Origin: DASXUX01 sp036504595
Lineage (GTDB): Bacteria; Planctomycetota; SZUA-567; H5-PLA8
Direction: 5' to 3'
DNA length: 55,024 bases
Assembly: GCA_036504595.1 (NCBI GenBank)
Contig: DASXUX010000021.1
Coordinates: 1 to 55,024, forward strand
Every line of letters begins with the position of its first letter. Position 1 is the first letter of the stretch. A program made the position numbers and the translations under genes. Below are positions 16,082 to 25,600 of this stretch, piece after piece. Under the pieces are notes generated by a model. The model made no database searches and was not told where the DNA came from. It saw only the letters and a program-made list of their open reading frames with translations.

Positions 16082-17221
16082 TCAGTCTCTGCGCTGCCAA
16101 TAGTCCGGACGCCAGTAATAAAGACATGCGTTTTTCGGGGGCCGTAGATCGTGATCGCTTGGCCCGCCGAAGTGAAGATAGTTGTCTTTTTGCGGGTCCA
16201 GCACACGCCATTGGGTATCGCGAATGTCGCCCGCGCACGGTGTACGCCCCCCGAAGAGTTTTCGTTTCTCCGGATCCTGAAAGATTAATTGGTATGTAAT
16301 AAGAGAGTGATCGCCATTCACGTCTGTATCGACGTAATCTGGAAACAACAGGTGCTCCAGTTCATCGATCCAGGAGCAGAACGAGCAGTGCACATATGAT
16401 CCGGGCGGTTTCACAAAGGCCAGATAGCCACAGGCGGGACATGGGTACAGCACTTCATTGGCTCGACGAACAAGGACCTCGGGAATGTCGTTCCGCAGAA
16501 TAGCAGCCATGAACGCCTTCGGGCTGACTATTCCCGAGTCAAAATACGGGAAGCTCTCACCCACGAGTCCAGCGAAATTGGCCGGCGTTATGGCACCTGC
16601 CTCAACCAACGCTGCAACGCCGAGCCACTCTTTCTGTTCCAAGCCATAGTCGATTGCCGCCTTCTTCTCTGCATCCACAGCATTCACATCTGCACCGGCT
16701 TGAATGAGGCAATCTACAGCAGACTGGTGGCCGTTGTATGCGGCCCACATCAAAGGCGTATGGGTACTCAGGTCGCGGCAATCGACCTCGGCGCCTCCCA
16801 GGAGCGCCTCGCGAACGTCATCGACCTTGCCTGTTTTTGCCGCGAGCACCAGACTCTGATTGCTCCTGACAACCTGCGCGGGCTTAGCCCCGCGAATGCG
16901 ATCTGCAATCACTCTGGCAAGCAACTCGTTCTCGGGCTTCGCGCCGCCGGCCAGCAACATCTCTGCCACCTTCGGGTGATTGCTTGCGACTGCACGCGCC
17001 AACGCCGATGTACCTTCCTTGCATAGAAGATTAGGATCGGCGCCTCTCTTAAGAAGTTCTGCAACAGCCGCCGCGTGGCCGCTGAACGTAGCCCACATGA
17101 GCGGCGTCATGCCCCAGCTATCACGGGTATTGATGTCCGCACCGGCGTTTAGCGCGGCGCGAATGCCGACCAAATCGCCCGAGGCGGCATCAAGAAGTTG
17201 CCTGTTAGGATCAATATCCAA
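16082..17221 (-). CDS. Ankyrin-repeat protein with C-terminal CPCC-like cysteine domain
   Basis: A 379-residue cytoplasmic protein. Ankyrin repeats occupy about 1-230: GDLVGIRAALNAGADINTRD, WGMTPLMWATFSGHAAAVAELLKRGADPN, and matching copies around THTPLMWAAYNGHQSAVDCLIQAGADVN. The C-terminal part has CPACGYLAF (about 258-266) and, after 9 residues, CSFCSWIDELEH. This is the CPxC...CxxC layout of the Cys-rich CPCC domain family, likely zinc-binding. It ends with LYYWRPDYWQRRD. Such fusions suggest a protein-interaction platform with a metal-bound tail; the partner is unknown. The start is TTG 17221 with GGAG 8 bp upstream. Confidence 0.82.
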   Translation of the reverse strand: MDIDPNRQLLDAASGDLVGIRAALNAGADINTRDSWGMTPLMWATFSGHAAAVAELLKRGADPNLLCKEGTSALARAVASNHPKVAEMLLAGGAKPENELLARVIADRIRGAKPAQVVRSNQSLVLAAKTGKVDDVREALLGGAEVDCRDLSTHTPLMWAAYNGHQSAVDCLIQAGADVNAVDAEKKAAIDYGLEQKEWLGVAALVEAGAITPANFAGLVGESFPYFDSGIVSPKAFMAAILRNDIPEVLVRRANEVLYPCPACGYLAFVKPPGSYVHCSFCSWIDELEHLLFPDYVDTDVNGDHSLITYQLIFQDPEKRKLFGGRTPCAGDIRDTQWRVLDPQKDNYLHFGGPSDHDLRPPKNACLYYWRPDYWQRRD

Positions 17222-17325
17222 CGTCCCAGCTCCGTATGAAGCCGCATCAAGTGTGGCGTTTTCAGCAAAAAGATCAAGGCGGTAAGGTCAACCAATTTGA
17301 AGTTTGCATTTCCTTGCTCGCTAAT

Positions 17326-17364
17326 CTTCAATGCTTCCTGCGCAAAAGGAAGGAAGCATTGAAG
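17326..17364 (+). promoter_or_regulatory. 13-bp perfect inverted repeat across the radical SAM start
   Basis: CTTCAATGCTTCC (17326-17338) and GGAAGCATTGAAG (17352-17364) pair perfectly across a 13-nt loop. The right arm contains the chosen TTG start (17359-17361), and part of the AAGGAAGG ribosome-binding stretch is in the loop. This could hide the start codon in the RNA, or the coding region may begin upstream at ATG 17236. Confidence 0.5.
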
Positions 17365-18660
17365 CAGCCCGTCATCCTGGTCCTCAACTACAAGAAAACC
17401 AACAGCTTCGCGCTCAACACGATTGCGGGCGCGGTCGAGACTGGCTGCCCCGACGTCGAGATCCTCTTCGCCACTGGCGCGGAACGAGTCTGTGAGGCGA
17501 TCGCCCGCGCGCATGAGCGGAAGCACACCGTCGTCGTCGGCTGGTCGTTCCATTCGCCGCAGTTTGAGAAGATTCCCGGCGAACTGAATTGGATACGCCA
17601 CCGCTCGCCGCCAGCCATCCACCTGGCCGGTGGGGTTCACGCGACGGCCGAACCCGAACAGACACTGCGCGCCGGCTTTGACTATGCCGCCATCGGCGAA
17701 GGCGAGCGCACGATTGTCGAGTTCCTCGCGAGGCTGCAGCGCAGAGAGCTTCCCCCTCACCCCGCGTTCGCTGCGCTCACGTCGGCCCTCTCCCGCGAGG
17801 GGAGAGGGAACCCAGCGGGGATGCGCGGGATCGCCTGCCTGAAAGACGGCGCGTTGGTTTCCGGCGGCGCGGGCGAGCGCATCGAACTGGATGATTTTCC
17901 GCCGTTCGCGCCGGCGCATTTCAAAGTCAACCCGATCCAGATCACGCGTGGCTGCATTTACGCCTGCAGCTACTGCCAGACCTCGTTCATGTTCGGAGGA
18001 GAGTTCCGGCACCGCAGCGTCGAGAATGTTTGCGAAAACGTGCGCATCATGAAGCGCCATCGCGCCACCGACATCCGCTTCATCACGCCGACGGCGCTCT
18101 CGTACGGCTCGCCGGACGAAAACGTCAAGCTGGACAAAGTCGAGGAGCTTCTTGCTGGAGTCCGGTCCGTGCTGGGCAAAGACGGACGCGTCTTCTTCGG
18201 CACGTTCCCGTCGGAATTGCGGCCGGAACACGTCACGCCGGAAGCCCTGCGCATGATCAAACGCTACGTCGATAACGACAACGTGGTGATCGGCGGCCAG
18301 TCGGGCTCGCAAGATGTCCTTGAATCTATAGGCCGCAGTCACAGCGTTGAGGCCATCGAAACCGCCGTGCGCATCATAAAAGAGGAGGGTTTTCTGGCCA
18401 ATGTCGATTTCATTTTCGGCCTGCCCGGCGAAACTCCCGCCGACACCGACGCGACGCTGAAGCTGGCTCAACGCCTGGGCGAGATGGGCGCTCGCGTGCA
18501 CGCGCACACCTTCATCCCGCTGCCCGGCACACCCCTGCGCAGCGCTCCCGCCGGTCAGCTTGACGCGAAGACTATCGCGCGCCTGGAGCGCATGGCCTCG
18601 CACGGCAAGCTGTACGGACAGTGGAAGCAACAGCATAGGGGAGTGACCAAGGACCAATGA
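17359..18660 (+). CDS. B12-binding-domain radical SAM protein
   Basis: 433 residues from TTG 17359 (474 if ATG 17236 is used). An N-terminal Rossmann-like segment (VILVLNYKKTNSFALNTIAGA, VVVGWSFHSPQ, IHLAGGVHATAEPEQTLRAG) matches the B12-binding-like domain. The radical SAM core has CIYACSYC (about 199-206), a CX3CX2C [4Fe-4S] motif, then GGEFRHRSVENVCENV, ITPTALSYGSP, and the late GQSGSQDVLESIGRSHS. This layout fits the TIGR04013-type family, of unknown substrate. A repeat of about 72 bp (17749-17820) encoding roughly SALSREGRGNPAG is inserted in frame before the SAM core. The last codons (VTKDQ) and stop lie in a heptad array. It is followed closely by the amidohydrolase gene. Confidence 0.85.
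   Translation: MKQPVILVLNYKKTNSFALNTIAGAVETGCPDVEILFATGAERVCEAIARAHERKHTVVVGWSFHSPQFEKIPGELNWIRHRSPPAIHLAGGVHATAEPEQTLRAGFDYAAIGEGERTIVEFLARLQRRELPPHPAFAALTSALSREGRGNPAGMRGIACLKDGALVSGGAGERIELDDFPPFAPAHFKVNPIQITRGCIYACSYCQTSFMFGGEFRHRSVENVCENVRIMKRHRATDIRFITPTALSYGSPDENVKLDKVEELLAGVRSVLGKDGRVFFGTFPSELRPEHVTPEALRMIKRYVDNDNVVIGGQSGSQDVLESIGRSHSVEAIETAVRIIKEEGFLANVDFIFGLPGETPADTDATLKLAQRLGEMGARVHAHTFIPLPGTPLRSAPAGQLDAKTIARLERMASHGKLYGQWKQQHRGVTKDQ
17749..17820. repeat. Palindromic repeat inserted in frame within the radical SAM gene
   Basis: The core palindrome CCCTCTCCC (17786-17794) and GGGAGAGGG (17800-17808), loop 5, is typical of dispersed bacterial palindromic repeats. The insert keeps the frame and encodes a Pro/Arg-rich loop between the B12-like domain and the SAM core. 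Its base composition and codons differ from the flanks. Confidence 0.7.
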
Positions 18661-18683
18661 CCAGTGACCAGTGACCAGTGACC
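18642..18683. repeat. Heptad repeat array (AGTGACC x6)
   Basis: Six units: AGTGACC, AAGGACC, AATGACC, AGTGACC, AGTGACC, AGTGACC. The first three encode the C-terminus and stop codon of the radical SAM protein. On the other strand these read GGTCACT. No inverted partner. Confidence 0.8.
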
Positions 18684-18728
18684 AACGCCGTCACTCGACA
18701 CCCGTCACGCATTGGCAATAATGGCCGC

Positions 18729-19535
18729 GTGAAAATCATCGACGTTCATACGCACGCGTTTCCCGACGCCGTCGCGGCCAAGGCCATTCCGAAGCTGGCG
18801 AAGGAAGCCGACTGGACGGCCTGCGGTACGGGCACGGTCGCCAGCCTGCTTGAATCCATGGACGCGGCGGGCGTGAGCGTCTCGGTGATCTGTTCTATCG
18901 CAACGCGGCCTGAGCAGGTGCAGCCGATTTTCGACTGGAGCCGGCAGGTGCGCAGCGAACGCATCGTGCCGCTGCCGTCCCTTCACCCGAAAACACCGAA
19001 CGTTCCCGAGTGGGTTGAGCGCTTCACTGGCGCCGGATTTCCGGGCATCAAGCTTCATCCCATGTACCAACAGTTCACGCTCGACGACGCGTGCATGGAC
19101 GAAATCTACTCCGCGTGCGCGCGCTGCGGGCTGTTTGTTGAAATCCACTGCGGGTACGACATCGCCTTCGCCGGCGACGAAAGCGCTGATCCGATCCGAG
19201 TGCGCCGCGTGCTCGACCGGCACCCAGACCTGAAGTTGGTCGCCACCCATTTGGGCGGATGGAAGCGCTGGGAGCAGGTTCGCGAGCATCTGCTCGGCAG
19301 TCCCGCGTGGCTCGAAACCTCGTTCAGCATGGAGTTCATGCCGCACGAGCTCCTTGCCGAGATGATTTCGCGCCACGACCCCGCGCGCGTGCTTTTCGGC
19401 ACCGACTGGCCCTGGGCTCGGCAGGATCGAGAACTGGATTCGCTAAGAAGACTCCCGCTGCCGCCGGAGCAGATCGACCGGATGCTTTGGGCCAATCCCG
19501 CCGCATTGCTGGGGATCAAGGATCAAGGATCGTAG
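18729..19535 (+). CDS. Amidohydrolase family protein (metal-dependent hydrolase)
   Basis: 268 residues of the amidohydrolase-2 TIM-barrel family. IIDVHTHAF near the N-terminus gives the HxH metal pair. GIKLHPMYQQF (about 101-111), LFVEIHCGYD (about 134-143), LVATHLGGWKRW and FGTDWPWAR supply the remaining His and Asp ligands expected in this superfamily. Enzymes of this group hydrolyse or decarboxylate diverse small substrates; the specific one is not evident. GTG 18729 gives a standard N-terminus. No good ribosome-binding site precedes it, and the preceding bases are heptad-derived. It is 68 bp downstream of the radical SAM gene, so co-transcription is likely. Confidence 0.85.
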   Translation: MKIIDVHTHAFPDAVAAKAIPKLAKEADWTACGTGTVASLLESMDAAGVSVSVICSIATRPEQVQPIFDWSRQVRSERIVPLPSLHPKTPNVPEWVERFTGAGFPGIKLHPMYQQFTLDDACMDEIYSACARCGLFVEIHCGYDIAFAGDESADPIRVRRVLDRHPDLKLVATHLGGWKRWEQVREHLLGSPAWLETSFSMEFMPHELLAEMISRHDPARVLFGTDWPWARQDRELDSLRRLPLPPEQIDRMLWANPAALLGIKDQGS

Positions 19536-19582
19536 CATGGGCATCTTGCCCATGCACACGGCCTGGAAGGCCGTCCCACAAA
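19536..19582. repeat. Dispersed repeat (GTAGCATGGGCATCTTGCCC type)
   Basis: Contains GGGCATCTTGCCCATG and GGCCTGGAAGGCCGTCCCAC. The same layout (GTAG, then a palindromic GGCNTCNNGCC core) is seen in the repeats within the PQQ-propeller gene and the RNase R gene. It lies downstream of the amidohydrolase gene. Confidence 0.55.
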
Positions 19583-19588
19583 ACACCA

Positions 19589-19622
19589 AGGGCTCCGGCC
19601 AGCAATCGCCAACCGGAGCCCT
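19589..19622 (-). terminator. Stem-loop terminator for the giant surface-protein gene
   Basis: A perfect 10-bp stem, AGGGCTCCGG (19589-19598) with CCGGAGCCCT (19613-19622), loop 14. On the minus strand it is followed by TTGGTGTTTTG, a modest T-rich tail. It is 27 bp past the stop codon at 19649. Confidence 0.55.
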
Positions 19623-19648
19623 CGTGAACCGCCAGCCACCCTGACCGT

Positions 19649-22600
19649 TTACGGCGCCAGGATCGCCTTGCCCTTATCGCCGTTCTGCTGGTACTGCAAC
19701 TGGAACGTCATCGCCACGTAGAGCTTGTCGCCGACGCGGAGCGTGACGGGCAGATACATCTTCAGCACCGGTCCCTTCTTCACGCCTCGGATCCAGCCGC
19801 CCATGTTATCGAAGATATCCGTCACGCCCGGATGCCCATTCGCCTTGAAGGAAATCATCTTCTTGGCCACACTGATCTGTAGGCCGGGCAGCCCCGTCGC
19901 GCGGAACTTGCCGTTCTTGTCCAACGTGAAGACGAAGGCTTCGGCCTGGTCGCCGGGCCCGATCAACAATACGCCTGACATTCCGATCAGTTGAGCCTGA
20001 GTCAGACTGGCTGGGAAGGCGATATTGCCCAGCGAAGCGGCAATGTTCGTCTTATCGCGGCGCACATAGTCCACGGCGACCTTCGCCGAACCGCCGCCGG
20101 CTTTCCCGACGCCGGGGCCGCCAACCAGAATTCCACTGACGCCATCTGGCGGCGTTCCAGTCACGCCAGTCGGATTGCTCCCCGCCAGCGGCATGCCCAC
20201 AAAGAACTCGGTCGAGTAGACCGTCGGAACGCCCTGCGGGGAAGTGGCTGTCACCGTCACCACGTACACTCCCGGGTTGGCGTATGTGTGCGTGGCCGTC
20301 TGACCGCTGGACTGGCTGCCATCGCCCCAATCCCACGCGATCGTTGCATCACCGGCGCTCGCGCTGCCAGTGAACGGCTGCCCGGCCACGACTGCCGCCG
20401 GCGAGAACGACGGATTGCTTGAGAACACTGGCGGAGCGCTCATGACAATGTTGACCGTCGCCGGAGCGCTCGTCAGTTTGCCATCGCTGGCCGTAAAGGT
20501 GAAGCTGTCCGAGCCGAAGTAATTCGCAGCCGGAGTGAAGGTCCACAGCGCGCCCGCGCCGCTCAGCGTGCCGTGAACCGGTTGCGAAGCGATCTTGAAG
20601 GTCAACACCGCATTGTCCGGATCCCCAGCAAAGTTGTCCGGATCGGTGGCGCTGAGCGTGATCGCCAGAGCATTGTTCATGCCGGTGCTCACGTTCTGCG
20701 ACACGGCGACCGGCGGGTAATCTACAGGCGCAATAACGATCGTCACCTTCCCGATATTGCTCACGGCCGTGCCATCGGTGGCCTGGAACGTGAAGCTGTC
20801 CGTGCCATTGAGGTATGGCTTGGGCGTATAGGTGAAGCTGCCGTTGGACGCATCGGTCAATACAACGGTGCCGAGCGTGCCGTTGGATACCAGCGCATAG
20901 GTGAGCGGATCGCTGTTGGCATCTGTCGCCGCCAACTGCTTCTTGAGCAGCCCGTTCTCCTGCATGTTGTACGTGGCGTTCGTCGCCACCGGCGCACTAT
21001 TGGTGACAAAGTTGATCGTCACGGTCGCGACGTTGCTTGGCGCCGCGGCAAGTGGCGCGGGAGGATTATCAGTCAACTTATACGTAAACGTGATCGCCGG
21101 CCCTGCGTAGGCCGCTGGTGGCGTGTAGCTGAAGGAGCCATCCACCGGGTTCAGGAAATCAAGGGTTCCCACGCTCGGATCGACATCGCGCATAACCGTC
21201 AGGACATCGCCGTCCGGATCCGTGTCATTGGCCAGGACGCCCAAAGCCGGCGGGACGACCAACGCTCGCCCAATAATGCAGTTATACGTGTCATTGACGG
21301 CGACTGGCGGATGGTTGATGTGCGTCACCGAAATAATGAACGTCTTCGTTGTCGAGTCCACACCGCCATTCGCCGTTCCGCCGTTGTCCTGGAGCTTGAC
21401 CGTCACAGTTGCGGTTCCCCACTCAAAGGGGGCCGGCGTGAAGGTCAGCGTCCCCGTTGCGACATCGATCGCCGGCAGGACAGAGAACAGCGTGTCGTTG
21501 CTGGTCGTGCAGGTAAAGGTCAGCGTCTGCGTAGACTCGTTGGCCGGGCCCGCCGAGATGCCCGTGGCGAAGCCGGCACCTAGCGCGTAAGCCAGGCTAT
21601 CCTCCAGCACGGTGATATCCGGACCCAACGTGAACTGCGGCGCGTGATTGACCGCAATGACGTTCAGGGTGACCGTAGCCGGTGCGCTCGTTAAGTTCGC
21701 GGGCGCGCCAGCGTTGCCGTCGTCTGTCACCGTGAAGGTGAAGCTATCGGTGCCGTTGAAGAACAAATTCGTGGGCGTGTAAGTGACTGTCGCCGTTCCC
21801 GGATCGTGGCCGGTCATGGTGCCGGTCAGTGGCGAAATAGTCCCGTTGGCCGGCTGCGTCACGATATTGAACGTCAAAGTCTGAACGTCCTCTGTGTCGT
21901 TGCTGTTGCCGGTCAGCGTGATGGGAAGCGACGCGCCTTCCAGCACGCTGACGGTGCTTGGGACCGCCGTCGGAGCCGTGTTAACAGGATTGATATGAAT
22001 GTTGAAACTCGGCAGCACCCCTTGTGTTCGGTCGATGCCGCCATTCGCCGTCCCACCACTGTCGATGGCCTGAACCGTCGCGGTGGTATCGCCATGGATG
22101 CCGTCTTTCGGGGTGAACGTCAGCGTTCCGGCGGCGCTGATCGCCGGCTGAACCAGGAAGAAGGCCGGGTTTGAGGCCACCACTGCGAACCGGACCGTCT
22201 GCGCGGCCTCAGCAGGCTTGGGGCTGAGCGGATCGTAGGGGTAAATGTTCGTGCAGAAATTGGCGATGCTGACCTGCGGCCCGCCTTCGTCACCTAGCAC
22301 CGGGTTGATCGCGCTCGGGTTGAGCGTGAACACCGGGGGATTGTTGACGTTGATGATATTCAGGCCAAAGGTCGTGCTCGTCGTCGCCGCGGGAGTGCCA
22401 TCGTCCACGGCCGTGACCGTGAGCTGCAGCGAACCGCTCCAGTCCGTCTTGGTCAAATAGCTGATCGTCGCCGTCCACGGCGGCGCGCCGACCACCAGGG
22501 CCGGGGCGATCGTCAGGGTCGTCAACGCTGTCGGGTCATTGGCCACCACGGACAGAGTCACCCGTTGCGTGAACTCGTCCGGACCGGCGGCTGGGCCCGG

Positions 22601-25600
22601 ATAGATCCCCGTGATCCTGATCGTGCCGGCCCTTTCCTCATAGCCCGTTTGCGGACCCGGGTTCGGAACCACTGGGGCATCGTTGATCGGCGCGACGGTG
22701 ATCGTAAAGGAATGGACATCGGAGAGATCGATGCCGCCATTGGCCGTGCCGCCACTATCCTTCATCGTGACATTGATCGTAGCCGTGCCGACGGCGTTCG
22801 GATTGATTTCGAACGTGAGTTGTCCGGTTGGATCGACGCCTGGAGTCGTTGCAAAGAAGCTAGCCGCGGTGAACGGCGCCGTCACACTTGCAATCGTCGC
22901 CGTGAAGATCCAGGTCTGGTTGTTTTCGTTTGCTGGGCCGGCAACCATTCCTGTCGCCCAGTTCGGCTGCACGAACAGCCCGGAGTTTTCCTGTACCCCG
23001 ACGCTCGGCCCCGGGACGAACGAAGGTTTCTGATTGACCTGTGCGATGTTGATCGTTACCAGCGCAGGCGGACTGGTCAGCGAATCCGGCGCAAAGAGCG
23101 TCGGGTCGGCGTGGTCGGTCACGGTAAAGCTGAAGCTGTCCGACCCGAAGTAGTTCACGTTGGGCTGGTAGATGACCGCACCGGTAGCCGGATCGAACGC
23201 TGTGATGGTGCCGTTAAATGGCCCGTGCGTGGCGTCCGCCGGGATCAGGTTGAAGGTCAGCGTCTGAACGCTGCCATCATTGTCATTACCGGTAAGCGTA
23301 ATGCCGACGGACTTGTTCTCCAGCGTGGGGACACCGTTCTGGTTGTCGGCCGAAGGCGTATGATTGATCCGCGGCGCCATCGTCGTGGTGATCGTAAAGG
23401 TTTGCGGCGTCGGTGTGACAGCCGGCGGTGTGCCTGTATCGGTCGCCAACACCGATACCAGGGCCGTGTTCGGCGCAGCGGAATCCAGAGGCGTAAACGT
23501 CAGCGTGCCGTCCGGGCTGATTGCGGGCATGACCGCGAAGAGTCCTGCATTGGATACCACCGTGACACCGAAGGTCACCGTCTGACCCATATTCACTTCG
23601 TCCGACGGACCGGGGATGATATTCGTCGCCCAGTTGGCGATGGCCACGTTTCCTGCATTGCGCGGCACCGTCACATTCGGACCCTTCGTGTACGATGGCG
23701 GCTGGTTCACATAGGCGACCGTAATGACGAAGGTCTGCGGCGGGGAGGTGTCAACGCCGCCATTGGCTGTTCCGCCATCGTCTTTCGCCACGACCGTAAC
23801 ATTGGCCGTGCCGTTCACATTGGCGGCGGGGGTAAAGCTGAGCGTCCCGTCCGATCGCACCGCCGGCTGGCCCGTGGAGGTGAACAGGTTGGGATTGTCG
23901 GTCGTGACGACGAACACCACCGTCTGCTGCGGCTCGAATGGGCCCGGCGAAATATTGCTGGCCCAACCGGCAATGTTCTTCGTCGAATCGTTTTCATTCG
24001 CGGTCACATCGCCGCTTGAAGTAAATGACGGAGCATCGTTCACCGGCGTAATGGTGATGGTAAACGTCTGCGGCAGCGAACTCTGAATGGGCGTGCCGTT
24101 GTCCCGCAGCACGACCGTCACGGTCGCAACACCCCAGCGGTTCGGCGCCGGCGTATAGGTCAGCGTGCCGGTCGAACTGATCGTCGGTTGCACAGCAAAC
24201 AGCGCGTTATTGTCATTGCTGACGATGAAGAACACGGACTGGGTGGCTTCCTCCGGCGGCGGCGGGTAGACGGATGCCGGCGAGATGGCGCTGGCCCAGT
24301 TCGGAATCGTCTGAATCGGCCCGTCCTCCAGGACGACCTGATCGCTGCCCTTGGTGAAGGACGGCATGTCATTGATGCCCACGTTGATGAAAACGGTGGC
24401 CGCCGGGCTGGTCTTGGGGTCGGGCAGCAACGGCATTCCCGACAAGCCGTTGTCCGTCACCGTAAACTTGAAGGTATCCTGGCCCACAAAGGTAACCGTA
24501 TAGGGCGCGTTGTTAATCACGCCCGAGAACGGACTGGCCACCGTCAGGCTGGTCGCACTGGCAATCGCCGTCACCTGCCGGCTCTCGCCGCCGACCGTAA
24601 GCAGATATCCGGGCGCCAGCTCCGTGTTGAAGGCCGTTCCTGTGCCGGTTACGGTTGTGGACGCCGCCGCCACACTGACCGTCCCAGCGCCATTGTGCAT
24701 ATCCGGCGTGTAAATCACCTTTGTGCTCTGCCCCTTCTCGTACGTAAAGGGGGTCGCGGCTGGCACGCCGATCGGCGCGCCCACCGCATTCACGAAGGCC
24801 CGGTCCACGGTCAGAGCCGTTCCGTTGCCGATCGCAGTCACGGTGCGGGCCTCGCCCAGGGCGAAGATCACATCACCCACGGCCAGTTGCGTCGTAAACG
24901 TCGTGCCGGCTCCCGAGATGGCCGTCGGAGTGCCGGCCGGCGACGTGATCGTCCCCGTCCCGAGGTTGGTGCCGCTCAACTTGCCATGCGCCGCATCCGA
25001 CGTAATGGAGAAGATCATCGTCTGCGTAGCTTCCGGATCGCCGTCGTCCCCCGTCAAGGTGATCGGGGAGGTCGCCTGGCCAGCGGGCGTATGGAGCGCC
25101 TGGCCGTAGGCCACCGGCGTATCGTTGATCGGAACAATGAACAGGTCGAACGTGAAGGACCACGCATCGATGCCGCCATTGTCGGTCGTGCCGTTATCGT
25201 GAGCCGTCACCGTCACCTTGACCGGCGTGATCCCGGCCCCATCCCAGCAATTGGCGTTGGGCGCTGGAGTAAAGGTCAGGATCGCCTGTGTCGTGTCCGC
25301 CGGATTCAGCGCAACGGCTGGAGCCGCATTAAAGACGAACTTGGAGGAATCGCTGTTGGTCACGGTAAACGTCACGTTCTGATTGACCTCGTCCGTGGCC
25401 AGGAACGGCGTCACTGGCGAAGAGATCGCGCCATTGGCCTGCCGCTGGAACGAGAAGTACGTGCCCGTCGCCAGCACGGGGCTGAAGGCGCGGTCCACCG
25501 TCAGCGTGAGCGGGTCGGCAATCGCGATCACCTTTCGCGTCTGACCGGCGGCGTGAATGACGTCGCCGATGCGGATTTCCGTCGTGAACTTCGTGTTCGC

